DNA of 64,000 nt from Clonostachys chloroleuca (GCA_037952775.1 JBANAY010000004.1:6324001-6388000); one strand, 5' to 3'. Positions 10,846 to 22,779 are shown, counted from the stretch's first letter. Numbers and translations: made by a program. Notes: generated by a model not told the origin, from the letters alone.

Positions 10846-11569
10846 AGTTCACCATGTTGTAGATGAAATCATAAAGAGATATACTTCAGTGAGTGCCAGT
10901 GTCAGGCTTCTAGATAGTAGGGCTTAATCCGCAGCTTACGACCGGAAGCCGGTTTGTCAAGAACTTCTCCAGTAGCTATTCCTGATCCGTAAGTTCCGTC
11001 ACTGGAACGCATCCATGGGCGCTTGCGTGTGGGTCGAGGCGCCGTCCAGTACGGGTCACAGTGGACAGGTCACGATCCATATCGCCGAGCTAAACTTCTT
11101 TGTAGGGATTCTAGGCAAAGGCCCAAATTTTCTAGCTTTATCTCAGTCTGACAGGAGATCAACCCCTCGCATGTCTTTCCCGCTTTATGAGGGCTAACGC
11201 CGAGTCAGTGCCATGATATGGACGCGTGATATTGCTGGATAAGCCAAGGTTTTCAGAAATTTAGCACAAACCTAGAGGATGTCTTTTGCGCTAGCTATGT
11301 CAATGGAATGTAAAGCTGGCTTGTCCGGTCATAGGATGGTGGCATTGGAATGAGACCCTTAAATAATGACGGTGTGCGGGAACTTAATCATCCTACCATC
11401 AGAGACGTTATATGTTATTATTTCTCGCATTGTTTGAGGTGTTCTGGTGTTAGCTAGGCTTGGATAAGCAAGAGACGATATCAGTGAGCAGAGGCGGTAC
11501 CTTTTACGAGTTAGTCAGGCATTCACCACACTGGTTAGAGCATTAATCGACGGAGACTACTCCAGTTGA
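10846..11569. other. Upstream region of the GT2 gene
   Basis: Presumed promoter of the GT2 gene. No convincing coding sequence or repeat is seen. Confidence 0.4.
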
Positions 11570-12064
11570 TCATTCTTTGATGATTCGACTACTCTCAGTG
11601 GCTGTAAGACGAGGCTTCGTGCCCAAGTTTAGAAAATACTCATTAGGTTCGCAGAGACTATGCGCCTCCTGGGCCACACAAAAACCATTGTCGATGCCGA
11701 GAGCGCGGTCTCGACGGAAGCTCATCCTCCCAAGATTCTCCGATCTACATATGTTCGAGAGAACAATGGAGAGAAACCTCGGTCGAAGGTCATCTAGCAT
11801 ATTAATGTTTATGGATGAGAGCACCACCCTGCACGCGATGGACTGTAGCCTCTTCGGCCACAAACACAAGGGGCTACATAATTCGCCACAATCAGTGAGG
11901 CAGTCTAGAATTGAACTGACGGACGCCCCTGCACGGCCATTGTCATCCTTTGCATCAATGCTACAAGCCACGACGCCACAAGCTACCACTGCTCCTGGGA
12001 AGAGACCTCCTTGACTTCCCAGGAAGTCCTGAAGCTGTTTCATTTCTTTCCTCCTTGGGCTCAT
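11570..12064 (-). CDS. Possible hypothetical protein, 164 aa
   Basis: An uninterrupted ATG-initiated frame with several Cys residues (VVACGVVACSID, LTDCGELCSPLC) and no recognised domain. A nearly as long frame exists on the opposite strand (11577-12014), so one or both may be chance. Listed only because it is the best candidate in this stretch. Confidence 0.2.
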   Translation of the reverse strand: MSPRRKEMKQLQDFLGSQGGLFPGAVVACGVVACSIDAKDDNGRAGASVSSILDCLTDCGELCSPLCLWPKRLQSIACRVVLSSININMLDDLRPRFLSIVLSNICRSENLGRMSFRRDRALGIDNGFCVAQEAHSLCEPNEYFLNLGTKPRLTATESSRIIKE

Positions 12065-12711
12065 TGTATTGTACTTTGAGCCCTTTCATCTTCCCTAAGG
12101 AGTGTTTTTCTTGGGTATGGATAATATTTCATTGATATATATTGGTTAATAGAGGAGGAAGATCACATAAATTGTCATTTTCTAATTTCTAATGTTCCAC
12201 CACTGCCTACTCTCATACTGGCACAACTTGCTTCTCTTTTTGATGAAAGCCTGCCTGGGTGAGAGAGAGAGACACTAGATGGCTAAATCTTTTTATAAAT
12301 CCAACATGCGCGTCGCCAATTCCACCCATCAAGTCAGTCATCTCGCCAGTATCAATCTCCAGACGAGTAGTCTTGTCAAGACTGTCTTGTGCCTTCGAAA
12401 ATATTCCTTTCTTCATTCAAGCGGACCTGTATCGACAGCCAATCGCCGTTTCCCCGCAACTCGACGGACAGCACTGAACCGTACCGTCGACTTCCTCTCG
12501 TTCTCTTCCGTTCCGATCCCTAACCCAACAATGTTTTCCAGATGCCCCACGTTGCCATGAAAATGGCGAGAGGCCTAAATAGTCTTCTACATAGGCTTGG
12601 ATTGGCCTAAGGCTGGCTTCATGACAAGCTTGGAGCTTCTACTTCTTGGCAGTTTCCCCAGTGTCATAGATGCTTTTCGTTTTCTTTGTTACCGAGGGCT
12701 ACTGATTTGAG
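12065..12711. other. Intergenic, no gene recognised
   Basis: Short open frames on the plus strand (12259-12560) lack recognisable motifs. A run of GA dinucleotides is near 12262. Confidence 0.4.
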
Positions 12712-13490
12712 TTATTCTAGTCTCGATCCTGGTGAGAGCTTCAAGAATGGCAGAGGACCGTATCTCCTGTGAGAGTCACGCCGAGGGATCGTGATCAGAC
12801 CAAGACAGCCATCACAATAGAAGTCAGACTTGAACAGCATTATGACATTTGGATGATCGCTTTTCAGACGGTCAACTGCATAAGAGCAGTTAATTAGTGG
12901 TCGTACGAATCGAATTGGATTGATGCATCTTTGAATTAGCCACAGGAATGAACCTCGGCTGCTTCCAGTATTTCTTGACGAACCTTGCTGTCATTCCCTA
13001 TGGCTATATCACATGTTTCTTTAAACTCATCCCAATCAGCTTGCTTGCATGACCAGAGCTCCTCGATTGATGGGAGCTCTATGTCGCCATCCGCATCCAA
13101 AAACCGATTGCGAGGCAGTACTTGGACTTGTGTATCTGATTCGTGCTTCACCCCCTCTGAACCTAGCGTCAGTCACATATTATGTTGTTTTGGAAGAGTT
13201 CCACATACTTGATCTGGCCTTCGTGCTGTACTTGCGTCGTTTTTTGCTTGACCGACCTGCGCTTCTGAGGACTTCAGGCCATGAGCCTGCCGCCTTGACT
13301 TTCCAAGTTGGACGGCACGTTCGGACCGACCGAGCTCGAACGATTGGTGAAGGCTTCTTATAAGAAGTCGTACCATGCTGATTTTGCGGCCATTCGAGTT
13401 CGGTTCGTGGTGACCACCCTTTGAGGACATTGCGACAGGTAAATCGTTTCGCTCCGTGGCGAGCGTACGCAAATTAGCGGATAGAGACAT
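12712..13490 (-). CDS. Small multi-exon hypothetical gene
   Basis: Protein-like frames on the minus strand are separated by plausible introns. The first, 13490-13209, is basic (LGRSERAVQLGKSRRQ). The second is about 13151-12944 (IELPSIEELWSCKQADWDEF). The third, 12875-12712, reads PNVIMLFKSDFYCDGCLGLI. The second intron (12876-12943, GTGGCT...CAG) keeps frame and gives a terminal TAA. The first intron (donor GTATGT at 13208, acceptor near 13158) does not join in frame with the obvious AG, so either another acceptor is used or the gene is damaged. No family recognised. Confidence 0.4.
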
Positions 13491-14061
13491 TCGAGTATGG
13501 TAAGGTGTCTCGACCTCAGGTGAACTGCTGGAGCGCGAAGATGGAGAAAGAACAAAGGAAAGTATGGAACAAAGCGGGTGAACTGAGTATTTTATGTATT
13601 TTATTGTGGCTGTGCGAGGACGGTGCTCCCTTTAACACAAATGACCTTCCTCCGTAGGATTTGCTTGCGTCATTCTTGAAGGACTAATTATAGAGACTTG
13701 GGCTTGTCGGGAACGATTTTCTTACATGCCCACGCGAGACTAAGGGACCTCTGCTCACAGAGTTACCTACGACTCAGTGTAACCCTTGAAGAAGGCGGAG
13801 CATGAAGGACCGTTTGATAGTGACTCTTGACGGAACTCAGGGGAAAGCCTAGGATGTGTGGCTGTACGTAGGCTGGGATGGCCTCTTTCCTGGTTCTAGG
13901 CATCACATGAGCAGGCCCATGTCACGCATAGCTTTCTCTGTTTGGATCTGAATGTTTCATCACGTGGTCATACCGCAAATGGGGGATATAAACCCTCAGC
14001 ACATGTCTACTGAGTGGTTGCCACCTCTTTATTCTACTTCAAGCTCGTCTCGGTCAGCACC
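13491..14061. other. Promoter region of the 14.06-kb gene
   Basis: Mostly non-coding. GATATAAACC at about 13985-13994 is a good TATA-like element about 75 bp upstream of the next start codon. CATCACGTGGTC near 13958 contains a CACGTG E-box. Confidence 0.45.
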
Positions 14062-14496
14062 ATGATGGATCAAATGCAATCTAAAGACATACATTCTGTT
14101 GCCGACCTTGACTCGGCAAGGGAGCTCGAGCTTACGCCTAGCTTCCAAAGTTCTGATACTCCCACCCAGCCCAATAGCCAAACACGGTACTTTGAGTTTG
14201 AGTCCGCTACTCCAACCGAGCCATTTCCTGCTTCTGTCCGCCAAGTCGACCCACCTCCTGAGAGTGCACAAAGTACGAAGAAGCCGAGACAACCTGCTAT
14301 AAAGCCGAGACCATCAAAAAGACTCGAAGAAAAGAAGAAAAAGAAGTTGGAAGGAAGACGTGATAGAGGAAAACATAGTGAACCGGAGGCAACACCAGGC
14401 TTTCAGGAGTTCATGGAGCAGCTGAGGCTGCTGGAGGAAAAGCATCGGAGGCTTCTGGAGGAACAGCATCGGAGGCGATCGGAATTGAGTTCTTGA
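14062..14496 (+). CDS. Small basic coiled-coil protein
   Basis: A single-exon ORF of 144 aa. I chose the ATG at 14062 because it sits in CACCATGATGG context and lies downstream of a TATA-like box. Residues about 1-70 are acidic and Ser/Pro-rich. The middle is strongly basic (KRLEEKKKKKLEGRRDRGKH), a likely nuclear localisation or nucleic-acid-binding patch. The end forms a short amphipathic helix (LRLLEEKHRRLLEEQHRRR). No known domain. A nuclear or bZIP-like role is possible but the bZIP basic-region spacing is absent. Confidence 0.55.
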   Translation: MMDQMQSKDIHSVADLDSARELELTPSFQSSDTPTQPNSQTRYFEFESATPTEPFPASVRQVDPPPESAQSTKKPRQPAIKPRPSKRLEEKKKKKLEGRRDRGKHSEPEATPGFQEFMEQLRLLEEKHRRLLEEQHRRRSELSS

Positions 14497-14847
14497 TTAC
14501 TTTATCTGGAGAGCATAGGACTATGTCCCTAATTTGGATCATTGGGTTGAACATGGGTTTTATTGGTCCATGTTTTGGGCTCTCCGTGGTCCTAGTTCTG
14601 GGATTGGTTGTATGGTTGAAAGTACGGAGTTGAAGTGGATCTGGTATGGGCCTTGTGGCTCGATAAGAATCGATTAGATAAGATAACCATACTCATGTGA
14701 CCACCCCCAACCTTTCCTTTGTATGATCATAGGCTTAAGGTGAGTTTTAATTAGGGTTACCCTATGTCGTGCAAGCGCCCTTTCATTTCCCACCAAAAAT
14801 AATTCGTCGGTTGCCAAGCGACGCGGGGGATAGAAGTTAGGTAGTAC
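14497..14847. other. Intergenic, nothing recognised
   Basis: Downstream of the coiled-coil gene. It ends where similarity to the GT2 gene begins. Confidence 0.4.
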
Positions 14848-15298
14848 TAGATTTATAACCTATTAGAGATAATAGGACTGCTAGAGTAATTAAAGGCTTT
14901 CTCGCCACTAAAGCTATTAAAGACTTCCTATTTATATAAGAAGGATAAATAAGGGAAGTACAAAATAAATATTTCTTAGGGTATTTAATTAACTCTAACT
15001 AGTATTTCTATAGTAGCTTCTTAAATTAAATATCCTAAAACTAAACTTCCTAAAAGTAAAGAATAGCCTAAGGCTACTAGATAGAGGTAATACTATTATT
15101 ACTTCTATAACTAACTATATATATATAGTTAATATAAGTATAAATCGCTTCTTACACTAGTCTGGTTTCTAGTATTAATAGGTATTCATCTCTTTATAGG
15201 GTAGTGCGAGTCCCTCTTTATATAAGATAGCTTAGTATAGCGATATTAGCAACTACTGAACTCCTACGCCTGCCTTGACCTGGATTGATTGGATTCAT
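14848..15298 (-). pseudogene. RIP-mutated copy of the GT2 gene 5' end
   Basis: This aligns colinearly with 10359-10809, the first exon of the GT2 gene, in the same orientation. Differences are overwhelmingly C-to-T and G-to-A, often CA-to-TA or TG-to-TA, the signature of repeat-induced point mutation. Both ends are much less altered than the middle. Similarity ends exactly at the GT2 in-frame ATG at 10809 (15298 here). It cannot code for protein. Confidence 0.88.
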
Positions 15299-15433
15299 TG
15301 ATAGTACCTTGATTCTTGACAAAGCTGGCCTATCTAGATTACCTATGCGGTCATAGCACGCTCGCTTCCCGCGTATCGACACTCTCTTCAGGCAGCCTTT
15401 ACCTCACCGAAAGCCTGTCTTGTAAGTTGTAAC

Positions 15434-17314
15434 TCAAAGTTGATTGGGACTAAGGGGAAACTGCAACTCCAGCTGTAGACTCTGGGTGTCGCCGTATGTG
15501 CTCTTGGATCCGACAATGTCCTTGGCGATTCCGCTCCAGAACGTGCAGATCGGCTTGCTGTTATTCTTGTCATTGATGAAATCCCATGATGGCCTGAGCA
15601 AGTCTAGCTTGGCCCGCAGAACACTGCCGAACTCCTCGCTCTTTCCGTTCACAACCGGCCAATGCTCCTGGTTGTTCAACGTGTTGGGATCTCTATAGGT
15701 GCCAAACGAAGCAAAGTATGTCTGGTAGACCGACTTGATCAGGCTGTCCAAGAATGTGGCATATATCTCCGCCAAAAACTCGGATAAGCCAAGTTCAATC
15801 AGCAATTTCTTAGCTTCTTCAGCATCGCTCATGAACCCGGGGATCAGGTCAGTACCATGGAGTGAGAATTCAACAAAGGGGAACTCGTACGCCAGCATAT
15901 AAGTATTGTCAGGATAGGCAGTGGCCAGATCCCGAGTGTTGCAAGTGAAGACGGCATGGGCGATGATGCTGGCCACACAGACCCTGTAGTTATCGTAGTC
16001 ATTCTTGCAGTCGTACTGCTGCTTGATGGCCTCCCTCTGCGGTGCCAAGCTTGGGCCGGGAAAATACTCATTCAGGTACTGGTCGTATTTGGCCTCGCTG
16101 TCCATGTCCTGGGGGGTAAACAACTCGCCCTCATTTGCGACGTGGGAGACGATGGTACCAAAAATTTCTTTCCAGTACTTGCCTAGGGAGCAGCGGCTGT
16201 TAGCATTAGTCTAGCCGCAACACATCGCGTCGTCTTACCCTCAGAAAAGGCTATGGGAGATAGGGTTTGGACCCACTTCCCATCCACAGCAGGGCCAACA
16301 GGGAACAGACCTGTCTGCCGAACCAGACGAAAGAGCTCCTGGTTCGCCTTGGCAAGGTCTTCTACCTTGGCCTTGCGCAGGCAGCCAATGTTGTAGTCAA
16401 ACTCGCAGCCTGCCAAACGTGAGAAGTTTCTGTAAATGGTATCGAGCTTACCGCCCGGCGAGTTGTCCCAGGCCCATTCAAAGCCAGGACTCTGCGCAGC
16501 AAAGGTGTGGAACAATGGGTCTTTCGTGCCACCCTCCCGGATCAAGTGGTGCAGGATCGAACCCGCACCAGCCGACTGGCCCCAGGCGCTGACTGCCTCT
16601 TTGTCTCCATGGACAAGCTTGACATATCTCTGGACCCACTCGAACAGGAGTTCTTGATCGTAGAGTCCAGCATTGGGTTGACCAGCCTTCTGCATATAGT
16701 CGCCAGCAAGCCAGCCGAAAGCACCGACTCTGTAGTTCCCCGTGATAAAGATGGATTGATAGTTGGAGGCACGAAGGAGGGGAAGGCCAGTGTACAAGGG
16801 TCCGCCTTGGTCCTTGGCCCCGAAAGCGTACCCGCCGCCGTAGATCCAGACTACGACAGGGAGGGTTGTGTCCTCAGGCTCTGCAAAGACCCACTTTGGC
16901 ACATAGATGTCGAGAAACAGACAGTCCTCAGTTTGGGCTGCGGGGACTTTGTGGGGATCCTCGATAGGATGGCGTCCACCAGGGGGATTCTCGAGCTTGG
17001 CAGGGTTAATCTGGATGCATGTTGTGTTCTTGTTCGGATTCTGGATAGAGTCGTCTGTCCAATCAGGGAAAGACGGAGCACCAAACCGCTGAGGTTCGGC
17101 TCCGAAACGAACATTCCTGAAAATGATGACCTTGATGCGAGTCAGAATCTTTGCTCAAGCGGAAGATGGGGGGGTTTGTTCAGCTTACGTGTTCATCTTT
17201 TGCAGAGACTTCACCTTCATACTTGCCCCAGGGAAGTGAGAAGACAGGCAGATCCTCTGCACTAGCAAAGCCCAAGAGGGTGGTCAAAACGACCAACGAC
17301 AATAGATTCCGCAT
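15434..17314 (-). CDS. Secreted type-B carboxylesterase/lipase
   Basis: Three exons: 17314-17189, 17130-16239 and 16182-15434. Introns are 58 and 56 bp. The product is 588 aa, a normal length for fungal type-B esterases. The start has a signal peptide (MRNLLSLVVLTTLLGFASA). The oxyanion-hole motif WIYGGGYAFG and the nucleophile elbow GQSAGAG (catalytic Ser) lie in exon 2. The acid residue is likely Glu in SHVANEGELF, right after the second intron, and the His is in FSLHGTDLIPGF. The triad is therefore complete. The TEDCLFLDIYVPK motif and several Cys fit the family. It probably hydrolyses extracellular esters or lipids. The substrate cannot be read from sequence. Confidence 0.93.
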
Positions 17315-18638
17315 GGTTGAAAAGTATCCTAGTATGGATGTATCTCCGTAGTAGGGATGCAGAGAACGGAGATGAAGGAATTCAACAGTGCGATCCGGAT
17401 GTTCTTAAAATATGCTTCGAAGGAACACAAATCTTGTCATGGCCTACCGATCCGCCACTTAATATTGGCGAAAAAGGAATATCTCATGACGCATTGAAGT
17501 CCTTATGGCTGGCTGAACTGAGAACTTGCATGGAGCTGAGCCGGCCATGCGCAGGCTACCTTAGCCTATCCTAGCATAAATAGCGATGTGTGTCGTAAAT
17601 AGCTTCGTTGTCCCGTTGCTGTTTGCTCCATTGTGGGCTGCATGTCTCGGATACTGTGGAGAATTTTCGTACGCTTCGGCAGTCAATGTGAGAAAAAGGG
17701 ACTTAACACAGCCACAGTATCTCGTATAGGTAATTCGGCGGTAGTAGATCGACTACGCCTATGATTGCTCCGGCAATAGTGTCAAGGGTCTTGCGTGTTT
17801 ATCTGCATCCCGGATGCAGGAGACCTAGCTCGGGCCTTTTTGTGTACGGCTGGTTGGCTGGATTGAGGCGGGGTGGCTTCGGGCTACAGGGCCTGGAACG
17901 GATAAGAACTCGGCACTGAAACAAAAGAGGAGAAGGTGCTTGCTGAAAGTCGCTGTTGTTCATAGATGAGACCATCACCCTGCTAGATGGACAAATGTGG
18001 TGAGACTAGCATACAGAGCGCATGGGGCTATCTTGTGTCATGCAGCCTCCTCGCAAGTTGTCCCAATCATGTTCAATTGATTCAGCCAAATTTGAAACCG
18101 CGAGGTTGCCACTCGGGTCATCATCTACCTAACATTATGCCGATTTGGGACAAAGGAGGCCATCCATGCTTGGTAATGGACCATGTCTGCTTAAGTCACA
18201 GCGCTCGTTAATCTTACAAAAATCAGGGGAGATGATATTCTTCGAGAAGGCCTTACCGCGCTGAATCCCTGATTATTGCCATCGGAATTTGGAGACTCAT
18301 TCAAACTTCCAGTCGTCGATGCCACTCGGATTGGCGTGTATGCAACATCATTTTTATTTACCCGATTGCGCCGCGGTTTCGTCGGGTTAAATATGAGCCA
18401 GTCATAGGCATCCGCCCCTTCGAGGTAATTTGTGTCACTGTGGCTGAGAGGCGAAGGTAGGCTCCTAACGAGAGTGGCGCCTCAACGTTCATGCAAACAT
18501 TTTCCGTAATCTACTGCACATGGTCTACATAAGCTTCGTCATTCGCTCTCGAGGACTGGGCTCTGCCTTTAAGTGTACATTCCACTATCTCCCGCATCCG
18601 AAACTTAGCCACGCAAGAAGGTTAGCGCCAAAGGCTTC
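17315..18638. other. Intergenic, no gene recognised
   Basis: Contains the esterase promoter at its left end. Only short chance frames are seen. Confidence 0.4.
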
Positions 18639-18962
18639 CTAGACCTGCATAACCGCAAGACAGCCTCCTAGATTGAAAGACAGCATTCTTGGCCGACAGC
18701 CTTCTTGTGGGCCTTTAGCGACGCCCGCAACCGAAACAGTCTTCTTCATAGCCTGAATTAATCCATCCTGGAATCCTTTCGGGTGTAGGTTCGTTAACCC
18801 TGCCGATGGCCTGAGTTTACTAGTCGTCAGCGGACGGTGGCGGGCAAAGGAGACGAGGAGGGTCTTCCTCGCCATCCTTCTAGCGTAGTTTCTAGCGACC
18901 CCGTTCTGTACCATGAATCTTTGTAATACTAGGCTCATGTCATAACCTTGGATTTTCCGCAT
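18639..18962 (-). CDS. Possible small ORF, 107 aa
   Basis: A basic frame (RMARKTLLVSFARHRPLTTS) without a recognised domain. It could be a chance ORF or a remnant. Nearby sequence gives no support. Confidence 0.15.
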   Translation of the reverse strand: MRKIQGYDMSLVLQRFMVQNGVARNYARRMARKTLLVSFARHRPLTTSKLRPSAGLTNLHPKGFQDGLIQAMKKTVSVAGVAKGPQEGCRPRMLSFNLGGCLAVMQV

Positions 18963-19593
18963 GTCTTTTGGTATTTCTGTTGGTTATAGCAGCTCTCTCC
19001 ACGATGGATTCGACGAGTTATCAATCATGAGACTTGTTCGCGGTATACCATCACTACACCAGAATGAACGCTCGCTTTAAATAGACTGAGTACCTAGCAT
19101 TCCATTGAGAAATTCCAGCCGCATGCTGAATCTTAAATTAAGCTAGATATCAAATACCAGTAGCAGTCTCTCTCCCCATCAAGGTCGTCATGCTATTCTT
19201 GCCGACTGCATAACTTTCCTCTCTTTCTGAATTTGTGCCGCGCGGCGGACGCCAAATCCAGTCTCGAACACTCATCTTTAACCTCAGGGTAGCAGAAGAC
19301 GCTAGCCTAGCCTGTTCCGGTATTATAATATTGATAACGCTCCTAAACAGCAGTTTGCACTAAGGTTCGGCCCTATTGATGAGTTTGAAACGTTCCTATC
19401 CGGGGTTTGTTTTCGTACTCCAAGAGTCCACACTTAATTGTATCCCTCCGGGGCAGAGACTACATATTAGATACATTCCCCTCCACTCATCCCATTACCT
19501 CGATCATACCACTTCTTCCCATAGTAGTACAGGTCTTCAAGCTCCTTGGGGATAAGGTAAAGCGGCAATATGAATCGCTGCTGGACTGCGTAA
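18963..19593. other. Intergenic, no gene recognised
   Basis: Nothing recognisable beyond short frames. Confidence 0.4.
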
Positions 19594-20443
19594 CTACCCT
19601 CTGCAATCACCAGAACGGGTGCTTGCCGGCAAGATGTGACTGCATCTGTCCCCCTTAACTTGGATTACGATGAAATGCTCAACCTGCTCGTTGAAATGAA
19701 CGCACTTTCGCCTCCAGCTTGGATATGATACACCGTGGGTCGTAGATGAAGTGGCGCCACTGTTGCCTCGGCTCACTAAGCACCCTGAAGCAGGCCTGGT
19801 TATCCTGCTCCGTCCATCCTTGCCCTGGTATGGGGTCGCAGCCCCCACATATGACCCTTCTAGTATTCTCTCGGATATGCTTCGTTTCTTTAGGATTGGT
19901 TTCTTGTCGATAGAGGACGACACGTCAACGTGCTGGTGTGTCCTAACAGTAGCGTTGGTACTATCGTCTGCCTGTAGAGGTCCATAGAGCCAAGTTACAT
20001 CACTATCTTTCAGCCTAATAAGCGGGGTTAGCGCAGAGCGATGATGCCAACAAATATACCCACAAACTCCACATACCAATAGAGCGTCTCTGGGCGCACC
20101 GTCTTCAGCTTATTCTTCGCTTTCGTCCACGCTCTCCAAATAGCATTTTCCAATCGCCTACTGTTACGGTATTCCAATTGCTGGGATACGACGTATTTCC
20201 GCGATAACCATATATCCTCCTCTTCCAGTTGTATGATAGATAGTCGACTTGTCTAGTCGGCTGTAGCTTGATCGTGGTATCATCGTCTGCACGATGCATG
20301 CAGAGAAAGGCGTCCATTCCGGGCCGCGAGGCTTTCCCTACTGCACTGGACTTAGCCCGGGAAGCAGAGCACGAATTGTCTGGCTTCGGATACTCTGGGA
20401 GCTCCGGGTCCTCGGACTCAATCGCCTCTGGATGTCCGCTCAT
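19594..20443 (-). pseudogene. Reg1/DUF1752-like PP1-regulator gene with a frameshift
   Basis: The product carries the areA GATA-like/DUF1752 domain. It starts VDYLSYNWK and continues in another frame as DIWLSRKYVVSQ...RRLENAIWRAWTKAKNKL. After a 62-bp intron (20015-20076, GTATGT...GCTAAC...TTAG) it continues LKDSDVTWLYGPLQ. Downstream are ILKKRSISERIL and RRKCVHFNEQVEHFI, which includes a KxVxF PP1-docking motif like that of yeast Reg1. Known members direct the Glc7/PP1 phosphatase in glucose repression. Compared with the copy at 24843-25127, one base is missing near 20215, inside NWK-EEDIW. It is either a pseudogene or an assembly error. The protein is shorter than typical family members. 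Confidence 0.75.
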
Positions 20444-20548
20444 TGATCCAATTACTACCCCAAGGGTAAGTAAGGTATTACGGTATCATATGAGACATCC
20501 GTAGCGTGCGAGATAAAATTGATGACGCGGTAAATGAGATCAGAATCT

Positions 20549-21100
20549 GATACGGGAGCATTGACTTGGACAGTCGGCTAGATTCTAGAATGGCAGTATT
20601 CTTATGGAGATAGGGTTCTTGTGTGATGAGCAACTCCATAGCTATCAAGCAAAGGTGGAAGTATTGGAGGAGAGCAAGGAAAGTAGCTACAATGTCTTAC
20701 CAGCCACCCCGTGTATAAGTAAACCCCTGCATCTAGCAAAACATGATCAGAGTTGTTTCTGGAGAACCGCCGAGGGTTCATTTCTCACTTACAAGCCACC
20801 ATTCCAATTGGCAACTCTGCCTGCTTAGTTCATTTGCCTAGGGTTCTAATAGCAGCTCATAATCCTGAGCATCGTTTCCACTTCGAATCAAAATATATTT
20901 AATTCTTGAGCGTGTTTCTGCATCTGTTGATACAGGCTGTTTATAAGCAAAGCTTGTATCTTAGTCTGCCCTTCCAACGTAATGTGTAAGAGCAAGTCAT
21001 CCTAGCCTTCACCGCACAGGGCAATGAGCTGCAACAGGTCTCAGATGCAGCTCTGAAAGCAGAGATGCTTATCTGCTACGTACTGGCGCTAGCGCCGTCC
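20549..21100 (+). pseudogene. Unknown gene family X, copy 1
   Basis: This matches 23692-24210 in inverted orientation. Translated pieces include ISHLQATIPIGNSACLVHLP and, further on, sequence matching ELQQI. Stops and indels break the reading frame in this copy. I do not recognise the family. It sits about 100 bp from the start of the DUF1752-like gene, in divergent orientation, and a similar pairing recurs at copy 2. Confidence 0.55.
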
Positions 21101-22236
21101 TTATTGACACCTTGGGGCGACTTTGTTTCAAGGGGGGGGGTGCGGTAAAAAATACAAAGCGGGCTTTATTTCTGGGCCCCCGTCACGTATGTTCTTGGCG
21201 CATACTTCATCGCCAATATTTCCTAATTCATGCTAATGAAAACGCAATGACCCAACCCATACTGCATTGTTAGACCCTGATGCTCGTCTAAGTCTGGCCT
21301 GTTTGTTTTCCCTTCTTTCTCGGGGTATAGGGCTCTCCTCCCTTTGTAGAAGAATCGAATGATTTTCCACAAATTCAAGCCGGTACCACGGCCTGGAATC
21401 CAGGCCTTGGAGCACGCTGAGCCTTCCACGGCGCCACCAAGGAAGAAAGGGGCATCTGGATCTCGCATAGTCCTACTAAAGCTCAGTTCCAGGAGATGAG
21501 AAAGTCGCAGTGAGGAGAGAATTCAAACGTGGTGTCTTCCAATATGACACTACTGTTACATCATTTGATCTTCCAAGTCCTGCTTTGCATAATATCATTA
21601 TTATTATAGTAGGATGAAGATCGCTATTATTAAATGTTGAACAATACAGCTGAAGGTCTTGGGCTCAAGGCGTGAAATGGGGTTTGCCCCAAGCTGTTAT
21701 CGGATGCTCGGCAGGATCCGTTCTCGCCATTGAGAGAAGTTCCTGGTCTTTGGTCTACCGTTCCCCGGACAAGCCGGCCATCCTTTACCACTGCTAATAC
21801 CATTATTCTGTGACATGCAATGACATCAAGACTCAGCGAGGTCATGAGTGGGCAACAGTCTTTAACATTCCCCGCTCTTCTTGATCGAAGATCTGGAATC
21901 TGTAATTATGCAAGTACGAAGTACATGTGGGGCGAACGTCCAGAGCCGGATTCTACCAATCTAACGAGGAGGAGCAATCTTGTCTCTGGAATCGATAATT
22001 GGAGCAAACAGGAAACAAAGGCCCCTAGTATGGTGTGTCTTGGTCTGTTGGGCACACATTGACCACCAGTCAGGGTACCCTAGAAAGCACTTTCATATCA
22101 TTATGATTCACTCCAAAGCAAAAATGGCGACTAGAGAAATTAAGAACTTGCTCTTCAGCAAATTATACCACCTTCTTCTTTGTCATTCCCCCTTCGATAT
22201 TTCCCGCAATACAGCTAAAAGACAAGTAGCATCGCC
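21101..22236. other. Spacer of the inverted duplication, no gene recognised
   Basis: Holds a G-run near 21133 and short frames. No recognised coding sequence. Confidence 0.4.
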
Positions 22237-22336
22237 AAAAAAAAATTTAATTTTTAATTTTTTTTTTAATTTTTTTTTTTTTTAAATTTTTTTTTTTTTT
22301 TTAAATTTTTTTTTTTTTTAAATTTTTTTTTTTTTT
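22237..22336. repeat. A/T homopolymer tract
   Basis: About 100 bp of almost pure A and T runs, with TTTAAA interruptions between T-tracts of roughly 10-18 bases. Likely unstable in length and a possible assembly weak point. Confidence 0.9.
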
Positions 22337-22386
22337 CATCTATTCCGAGCTTCGACGAATAAAGGGAATGGATAACAATTTCTGCC

Positions 22387-22779
22387 TTGATTGCAACACT
22401 AAGACAGAAGGAGCAGCTTGTGGCTCAGAATCTTATCGCCAATCAGATGCCGAAAAACTCTTTTATCATCCACGCCTTCATTAAGCTTGCCTTCATCAAA
22501 TGCGGCCTTATCCCCCTTAACATTGCCAGCCCGGCAAGTTCTAGTCCCAAGCAAGTCAGAGCGCGAATTGCGAACGTACAACAAAGTATTGGAGCAATCG
22601 AGGCTACAGAGATGGACATTATCCTGAAGCCACTTGATCGCTTTCTCGCTGAGCTGAGGCTAGGTGAAGATATACGGCAACCCGAGGGTGTGGTAGTACC
22701 GGGAAAAGTATTAAGTGTATCTGCAGGGTTTATAGATGCAGAGTGGCATCAACGAGAGATCAGTGCTGAGAGAAGCTAG
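22387..22779 (+). CDS. Possible hypothetical protein fragment
   Basis: An open frame of up to 130 codons without a good ATG at its beginning (the first Met is MPKNSFIIHAF, about residue 21). The C-terminal half (ATEMDIILKPLDRFLAELRL, GEDIRQPEGVVVPGK) looks protein-like. No domain recognised. It may be the end of a truncated gene. Confidence 0.25.
   Translation: MIATLRQKEQLVAQNLIANQMPKNSFIIHAFIKLAFIKCGLIPLNIASPASSSPKQVRARIANVQQSIGAIEATEMDIILKPLDRFLAELRLGEDIRQPEGVVVPGKVLSVSAGFIDAEWHQREISAERS

Noticed and set aside
16507..17265. 252-aa plus-strand ORF
   Set aside because: It lies antisense to the carboxylesterase exons with complete catalytic motifs. The frame is a shadow.
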